The notes under the pieces: generated by a model
The model's input: the letters and a program-made list of their open reading frames with translations, nothing else
The model's database searches: none
Told to the model about the DNA's origin: nothing
NCBI GenBank assembly: GCA_934045905.1
Contig: OW203762.1
Span: 2,480,001-2,544,000, forward strand
Direction: 5' to 3'
Origin: Leuctra nigra
Taxonomy: Eukaryota > Arthropoda > Insecta > Plecoptera > Leuctridae
DNA: 64,000 nt
Shown here: positions 57,935-64,000 of the stretch, one piece after another
Layout of the letters: every line of letters starts with the position of its first letter
Position numbering within the stretch: position 1 is the stretch's first letter
Program-made: the position numbers and the translations under genes

Positions 57935-58933
57935 GGTAAAGAAAGCGCGAGCGATTTTTCCGCGTTTTACAGGCACATTTTTGGATACGATTGGAAGTTT
58001 AAATGCGTGGACCAAATGATTTGAAATTTTAACCATGATTAGATGAAAGACAAACTTATTTTTGGTAATTTTTTTTTATATATTCTTGTCTCACTGGGTG
58101 CCGTATGAAATTTAATTTTAAAAATGTGCCAAGTGATAACCCTAAGTTTGTCTTTTATCTACCTAATCTTCATTAAAATTTGTGGTCGATAGGGCACTAG
58201 CCAAACTATTTCCCGCTAGGGTGCTGCCTTCGGTTTTGTGATAAGTGTGAAGTAAGCTGTTCGTGCCACTCAAAATTAAAACTCGCGAAACTTTATTTTG
58301 ACATGCGTAAGAAGATGTACTCACTGTTTAGATACAAAGATTTTTTACTCTAGTATAATAAAATGTGTAAAAATAAGAAGATAGTGCAATATCTAAAACA
58401 AATTCTATTTCAATCTGAAGCGACACCCTCTCAATTGTTTTAATTGGAAGTTTCAAAATTCCATGAAGCAGTGAGTCATTTCAAGAGAGCGCTGGAAACA
58501 AAAATCATTCTGTGAGCTGTCATATATGATCAAAATATCATTATTACACTATTATTTCTAATACTTATCCACTCTTGCGGTAAATAACCAAATATCAACA
58601 TTAATTTGTATAATATAACATGAAAATACGGACTGTGGGGTAAGAAATACGTTGATTTGAAAAGCACAGCCTCGACGCTAGCGCCCAAGTGGCCGATCCT
58701 GTCGTCCTAGCTTGGCATCGCCCCGGTTCGCGGGTTTGGTCTCCAATCGTATCGGAAATGTCATCGTTTTGAGCGGTTTCGTTGAATAACCGGCGCCTAA
58801 TTAACACTGCAAGAAGCAAACGTGAAAAGTGGGACCTACTAATATACAATCAGACTGATCTTGTGAACATCCTATCAGAGTTTCACCCACTTATGAAACA
58901 GTGTTTCGATCTCGGCCGAGCGCTAGTATCACC
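57935..58933. mobile_element. Diverged third copy of the TTAA MITE, with an insertion
   Basis: The left end GCGCGAGCGATTTTTCCGCG, the internal GATTAGATGAAAGACAAACT, and the right end CGGCCGAGCGCTAGTATCACC match copies 1 and 2. The flanks are TCAA and TTAG rather than TTAA. About 545 bp (58185-58730) of unrelated sequence, ending with CCCCGGTTCG, interrupts the second half. Confidence 0.75.
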
Positions 58934-59002
58934 TTAGAGGAACGTCTTTTGTCTGAACAACACAAGTTTTTGCAAATGACATTATTTATTTTCAAATTTT
59001 TA

Positions 59003-59198
59003 GGCTGCAAACACACGGGGCGTTTTTTTGCACGCCCAGCCGAAGCGTTCGAACGCCGGCGAAACGCCGAGCAGATGGGTAGCATTGAGTCTTATGGGAG
59101 CGAACACACGGGACGCGCAAAAGACGCGCGTGTAAAACCCCTCAGGGCGAAAAATCGCGCGTTTTGGCAGGGAAAAAACGCCCTGTGTGATTGCAGCC
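59003..59198. mobile_element. 196-bp MITE with GGCTGCAA ends
   Basis: GGCTGCAAACACACGGGGCG at the left is mirrored at the right (inverse reads GGCTGCAATCACACAGGGCG). The flanking triplets are TTA and TTG, close to a PIF/Harbinger-type 3-bp duplication. GC-rich inside. Confidence 0.75.
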
Positions 59199-59304
59199 TT
59201 GGAGTTAAAATGGAAAAAATGGAAAAGTGCATTTATAAGAGGTTTTAAACTTTACTTTTGCAGTTACTTTTGACTGTGTGTGACGTCCCGTTTGTCACCC
59301 TAAC

Positions 59305-59365
59305 AATGCGTTTCCATGGTGACGACTTTGTTGCCATAGCAATGCTCCAGATCATTACGTCATGT
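59305..59365. promoter_or_regulatory. Two X-box-like motifs and a CRE-like site
   Basis: GTTTCCATGGTGAC (11 of 12 consensus positions on the reverse strand) and GTTGCCATAGCAAT (11 of 12) lie about 10 nt apart, followed by ATTACGTCAT. No gene start is visible nearby. The motifs are seen; function is unknown. Confidence 0.3.
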
Positions 59366-59394
59366 CGATACTGCTGGTTAATAGTCTCCGTTTA

Positions 59395-59840
59395 ACCACT
59401 CCAATTCCTGTTAACCACCCCAGTTTAACCACTGCTCTAAATCATGGTTAAACATACGCCTCAGTTTAACCACTGCTCCAATTCATGGTTAAACATACGC
59501 CCAGTTTAACCACAAATGGGGGTTCGTTGACAGCGCAAGTTGCATCTGCGGGCAGCAGGAACAAACTACCAATCATATTATGATGGAATGCGCTGTCCTG
59601 AAATATCCTGGTGACATCCAGGATATTGCCGACCTCAAAGGCGAAGCTATTGATTGGCTGACCTCTTTAAATTTGTAATTTATTGTTAAAATTTAGATTT
59701 TTTAGAACAATTTATTTTATTTTAAGTATATGTGATTAATATTTAATAAGACTTTGTATTCCAATAAAATCCATACGATAAATAAATAACCACTAGTCTA
59801 AATCATGGTTAACGTACGACTCAGTTTAACCACTGCTCCA
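59395..59840. repeat. 40-41-bp tandem repeat split by a LINE fragment
   Basis: Units contain CAGTTTAACCACTGCTCCAA and CATGGTTAAACATACGCC, about four copies in all, with a 273-bp insertion at 59514-59786. Confidence 0.85.
59514..59786 (+). pseudogene. 5'-truncated non-LTR retrotransposon tail
   Basis: The reading frame from 59514 to the stop at 59676-59678 encodes the C-terminus of a LINE ORF2: CICGQQEQTTNHIMMEC, a Cys/His zinc-knuckle-like block, then DWLTSLNL and stop. An AT-rich 3' UTR and a GATAAATAAA tail follow. A 7-bp target duplication TAACCAC flanks it (59507-59513 and 59787-59793), as expected from target-primed reverse transcription. It is far too short to be functional. Confidence 0.88.
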
Positions 59841-59891
59841 ATTAGAGATGTAAAGTTACCGGTAACATTGAAACCGCTACTATTACCGGTA

Positions 59892-60837
59892 ATGTTGTAC
59901 AAAAACAAAAACTTGTATATAGACTGCCAAGCACCTTTCCCCCTAAAAAGATTGAGATCTAAAAGAAGGTCGCAGCAATAATATATTGTTGAAACATTTT
60001 CGCACTTAAAATTCGTGAAATCATTTCGCCCAGTTACTGCCGCCAAGCACAACATTATAAACCAAACATTGTACCCAAATTTGAGATTGAAAAAATCTCT
60101 ATGTGAACCATCATAGTATAAACTTTAAAACAATTATACTCATTTAAAACTAAAAATAGAAAGTATTCAAATTTTAAAAACGTAAACAAAATCAATTTAA
60201 AAACATTTTTTTTTTACATAACTTAAAATACAAATTAAAAAAAAATATTTAAAATTAAATAAAACAAAATAAAAGTAAAAAAAATAAAAATAAAGCTTGG
60301 CGCATTGTGTCAAGGAGGGGGCAACATAAAAAGAAAATGTCGACCAAGGAGACGACGAAAGAAAGAGGAAGAAGAAGGTGATGAAGGAAAGAAGGAAGAA
60401 GTCAACATGACGGTGCAAATTCAATGCGCCAAGCTTTATTTTTATTTTTTTTACTTTTATTTTGTTTTATTTAATTTTAAATAATTTTTTTTAATTTGTA
60501 TTTTAAGTTATGTAAAAAAAAAATGTTTTTAAATTGATTTTGTTTACGTTTTTAAAATTTGAATACTTTCTATTTTTAGTTTTAAATGAGTATAATTGTT
60601 TTAAAGTTTATACTATGATGGTTCACATAGAGATTTTTTCAATCTCAAATTTGGGTACAATGTTTGGTTTATAATGTTGTGCTTGGCGGCAGTAACTGGG
60701 CGAAATGATTTCACGAATTTTAAGTGCGAAAATGTTTCAACAATATATTATTGCTGCGACCTTCTTTTAGATCTCAATCTTTTTAGGGGGAAAGGTGCTT
60801 GGCAGTCTATATACAAGTTTTTGTTTTTGTACAACAT
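59892..60837. repeat. 946-bp palindromic element, arms of about 417 bp
   Basis: The arms 59892-60308 and 60422-60837 are nearly identical inverted copies, with outer ends ATGTTGTACAAAAAC. The 113-bp loop is purine-rich (GAAAGAAAGAGGAAGAAGAA). Mirror-image short frames (59798-60055 minus, 60674-60874 plus) reflect the arms. No transposase; probably a foldback element. Confidence 0.88.
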
Positions 60838-63600
60838 GTCACATGAGGTGGTAGTTTACAGCAGCTTTCATTGATCATTGAGTGTTACCTATCATTACAT
60901 TGTTAACGCCAACAACGTCACTTCTTGTCTAAAAATTTCTGTTTTTCTTCCAATAGTTCCCAAGTTAGTATAACGAAAGGGTCAATTTCTTTTGGTTGAA
61001 TATGAGTTATCTCAACTTTTAAATTGCTAAAAGTTCACAACTTGTGAATAACGTAAATTGTAGGTGTATTGTTCCGGTGTAGACCGGAATTTGTGCGTCA
61101 TCTCGTACTACGCATATTAGTTGCCAGTTGGTAAACTGAAAGGTACACGAAAGGTAGATGATTGTAAATGCGTTTCCTTAATTTTAAATTCTTCTAAGTT
61201 CACTTTTTGTGTAATTTAAACTCTATTGGTAAAGCGTTAAGGCTTACAGATGTTTACAGCACATTTTAAATAAAATCCGGATGTGTTTTGGAAGGCAATA
61301 TAACTTAAAAGGAACTTATTTCATAAGTTAACTTTCCAGTTTCTGGAAACTTTCCAGGTAGGTAACTAACCAGTTCTTTATTTGAACTGGAACTAGTTCC
61401 TTTTTTTGAGGAACTAATCCAACACTGCTGTTTAGTGATAGTTCCATAACATGGATTATGCCGCAAATTTTTCCGCCAACAGTTTAAAAACGTACCAAAG
61501 ATCACGAGTGGGGTTATGCAGAATATGCATATATAATTTTCTATTATTACCTACGGGTGATTTTTTAAATTAGGGGATGTTGGAAGGGATCAAGTATCAT
61601 ACGGTATGGGTTATTTCATATAGAATGAGTACACCAAATTTGGTTGAGATCGGTCAAAGGGTGTAGGAGAAAATAAGAACGTTCATACCAAGAAGCCTTT
61701 TCCTTTGTTCATGCGCAGAGAGACACTACTGAAAGTTAAAGGAATTACGGCAAAGGATGTGGCCATTTGATATTGCCTTGTTGTGAAAATTGATTTTGAA
61801 GATGTCAACCTAGAGTTCCTTTAAGATTAACTAGCTGAGCCACCTGGTGTTTATAGTGCTGGTTGGGAAGGAGTAGGACGTATATCATTAACAGTCACAA
61901 AACACACCAACACACGAACAAACCAACAAAGAACGGTCAACCTAATTGTACCTGACTGATTGCCAAGATACCCGAGAAGCTAAAGCACTATTTTTGCCGG
62001 AGAACAGACGCATAATCCTTGATCACACGCTTATAAATTCCCTAAGGTGTCTACCGCTTACATCGGTATGTACGAGGGACAATCAATTAAAAATCAATGT
62101 ACCTACCCATATTTTGTTTAAATCTCACTAAATGATAATTAACATAAAAAATCTCAAATGATTAAAAAAAAATATATATATATATATGATAACAATGAGA
62201 AAAAATGGTAACACGGAGCGTATTTTATCTCCTCGGTCCCATTCAGTGCGTACATATACATTTAAAAAAAACTGTTGCTCGTCAAGACTCAAGTGAAAAA
62301 AACATTGTTTAAAATATGACTTTATCCAACACGTCATGTAATATACAAGCTAATGTTCAAATTCTTTTAAAAAGTACCAAATATAGTTATGAATGTAATT
62401 TATGAATAAGATTTTTTTATTTCATTTTGAATGAAATGGCTTTAAATAAAAGTCCTTTACGATTACTAATTTTACCCTGGGGACGTCTTCGAACGAGTCG
62501 TGTGCTTACTCATTGTCTTGAAGTATACAATTTTACAATAAATAGTGTGAAAATAAGTTATTTGAAAATACAATTGTGCTAGAAGACAGCCTCCTACTGC
62601 AGCAGAATCTATTATGTTATATTCCAAAACAAGTGTCATCTACGTACATTTGTATTCGTTTAAAAGTGTCAAGACAACATAGGAAACCAAACCTCTGATA
62701 CGCTCACAACACAACCCCCACCCCTAATCCACCAGCCACTGAATAGATCTGAATGTGAATTGTTTATTCTCCAAGCAATGACGATTCACGATATTAAATG
62801 ACCTTTTATTGTTGTTGTTTATTGATTATGGTGTGTGTGTGGGGGGGGGGGGGGGAGGGGGTGTATGTGTTTATTACGCATAGATCATACAATCAATTAG
62901 TCTACCGGTCTTTATTCCTGATAGTGATGGCATATTGTTGATGCATCTAATTGATTTATTGTTTGTTTTGATATTTTAGACAGTATGAATTATTTCGTGC
63001 ATTAGGTATTCTTTTAAAAATGCCATTGCATAATTGACCATGTTTGTAAACACCTTTCGCACAAGGCATTCGATTGGCGTCAGAATACCATTGTTCATTG
63101 TGCGTAGTTAATCTATTATTCTTTATTCTACACAAAACGAAGTTTCCATACTCTCGAAACTGAAATAAATTTAGATATTATAATATACATACGTCAAGTA
63201 GTAGAAATAAAGATGTCATTATGGAACGGAATCGATGTCTGTTATTCGTTTGTATTATTGTCCCAATACTTGAATATCCATAAATACTATCCAAACTAGT
63301 TTTCTCAAATGGTTGATACTACGTCATATTCTGTCGTCATATTGAGGTATATTTGAGGTTTGAATCTTTCAATATGACAAAATTATGAAGTTCACCTAGA
63401 ATTCTACGAGCGGCTAGAGACAGAAGGTGCTCCAGGCGGCGTAGGGCGCGCGCATAAGTTTTACTGGGCAGCCTAAGGAATAAAACTCTCTATGGGTATA
63501 GACAAAGTCGAACTGGCGAAAATTAAAACTGTGCAACTTAAAAAAATAACTCTATGGTTAGGCAGAATTAAAACTTGTAATAATTGCAAATAAAAAAGTA
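60838..63600. other. Unannotated AT-rich DNA
   Basis: Contains (TA)n at about 62170-62187, a GT/G-rich tract with about 16 G at 62830-62860, and short random frames. I saw no conserved exon, RNA gene or long repeat. Confidence 0.55.
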
Positions 63601-63673
63601 CGACCCCGGCCGGTATCGAACCGGCGACCCCTAACACCGTAAGCCAATGCACTGTCTATTGCGCCAACAGGAC
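63601..63673 (-). pseudogene. tRNA-Arg(ACG)-like sequence
   Basis: The minus strand folds with a good D arm (GCGC/GTGC), an anticodon arm whose loop TTACGGT would give anticodon ACG, and a perfect T arm (GCCGG/CCGGC around TTCGATA, with a B box). The start GTCCTGTTGGCGCAAT resembles tRNA-Arg(ACG). The acceptor stem pairs poorly (three of seven positions mismatched), so it is a pseudogene or the head of a tRNA-derived repeat rather than a working tRNA. Confidence 0.55.
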
Positions 63674-63939
63674 GGCGATACTGTATGCCGTTCGTAACCA
63701 CTAAACTAGCAAATGGGCGAAGATTTCAACAAGACGCAATGTCGCTCGTCATACCTGCAGCATTACCTACGAACCTGATACTATCTGTGATCGCGATGGC
63801 AATCGGCGTGCCGCGATGGCGATGTTTCGGGTTATTGATGATCTACACAGCATCCCTCGACCTCTCATTTGAATATATATACTGGAAGGTATCATCGCTT
63901 ACACAAATTAAAAAAGGATGATGTGAAAAAAAAGTTTTT

Positions 63940-64000
63940 CTAGGATCGGGAATCGAACCCGTTATGCAGGAACACAAGCCAGCTGCCTCCGATAATTCAG
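63940..64000 (-). pseudogene. tRNA-like sequence cut by the window edge
   Basis: The minus strand has GGGTTCGATTCCCGATCCTA, a B box with T-arm and acceptor-like end. The 5' half would lie beyond 64000, so a true tRNA cannot be excluded. Its position 0.3 kb from the other tRNA-like sequence suggests a tRNA-derived repeat pair. Confidence 0.4.

Overview
The window is arthropod, most probably insect, nuclear DNA. It is AT-rich, full of mobile elements and tandem repeats, and has almost no long coding sequence. The host gene I can recognise is on the minus strand: Chip, the insect orthologue of LIM-domain-binding protein LDB1/NLI. Three exons are visible. Exon c (922-820) encodes ESDNLWWDAFATEFF through FCLEDGPKRY. 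Exon b (18515-18440) encodes RHTPYFGQPDYRIYEL and what follows. Exon a (43104-42989) is a candidate N-terminal coding exon whose splice phase fits exon b. Exons b and c join in phase with canonical splice sites and read as the start of the LDB dimerisation domain, with residues typical of insect rather than vertebrate LDB. The rest of the gene lies beyond position 1. The order or family of the insect cannot be fixed from this sequence; a hemipteran is only a guess.

The introns are very large: 24,473 nt between exons a and b, and 17,517 nt between b and c. About 60 percent of the first is minisatellite: an 84-bp unit (about 68 copies), a 14-bp unit (about 160), a 21-bp unit (about 32) and a 131-bp unit (about 49). 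Further arrays upstream of exon a have units of 20, 149, 35, 4, 64, 133 and 17-18 bp. Tandem arrays make up roughly a third of the window.

The most striking structure is the 84-bp array at 18493-24193. Each unit consists of the last 61 nt of the Chip intron plus the first 23 nt of exon b, so a 3' splice site has been copied about 68 times next to the real exon. The unit is 28 codons long and open in the exon's frame, so splicing to any of the nearest 56 or so acceptors would keep the reading frame and add multiples of 28 residues.

Mobile elements include an apparently complete piggyBac (5248-7970, TTAA flanks, DDD transposase, and a probable short 5' coding exon). A decayed LINE carries a 527-bp TTAA-flanked MITE inserted exactly in its reading frame. 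There are two more copies of that MITE family, two other TTAA-flanked MITEs, small TA-flanked foldbacks, and a hAT-like MITE nested in a longer inverted-repeat element. A dispersed family of about 600 bp has Helentron/HINE-like ends. Two long palindromes have arms of about 0.4 kb and 1.2 kb. The long open reading frames inside the minisatellites are by-products of repetition. From 57 kb to the end I found only repeats, a short LINE tail and tRNA-like sequences.
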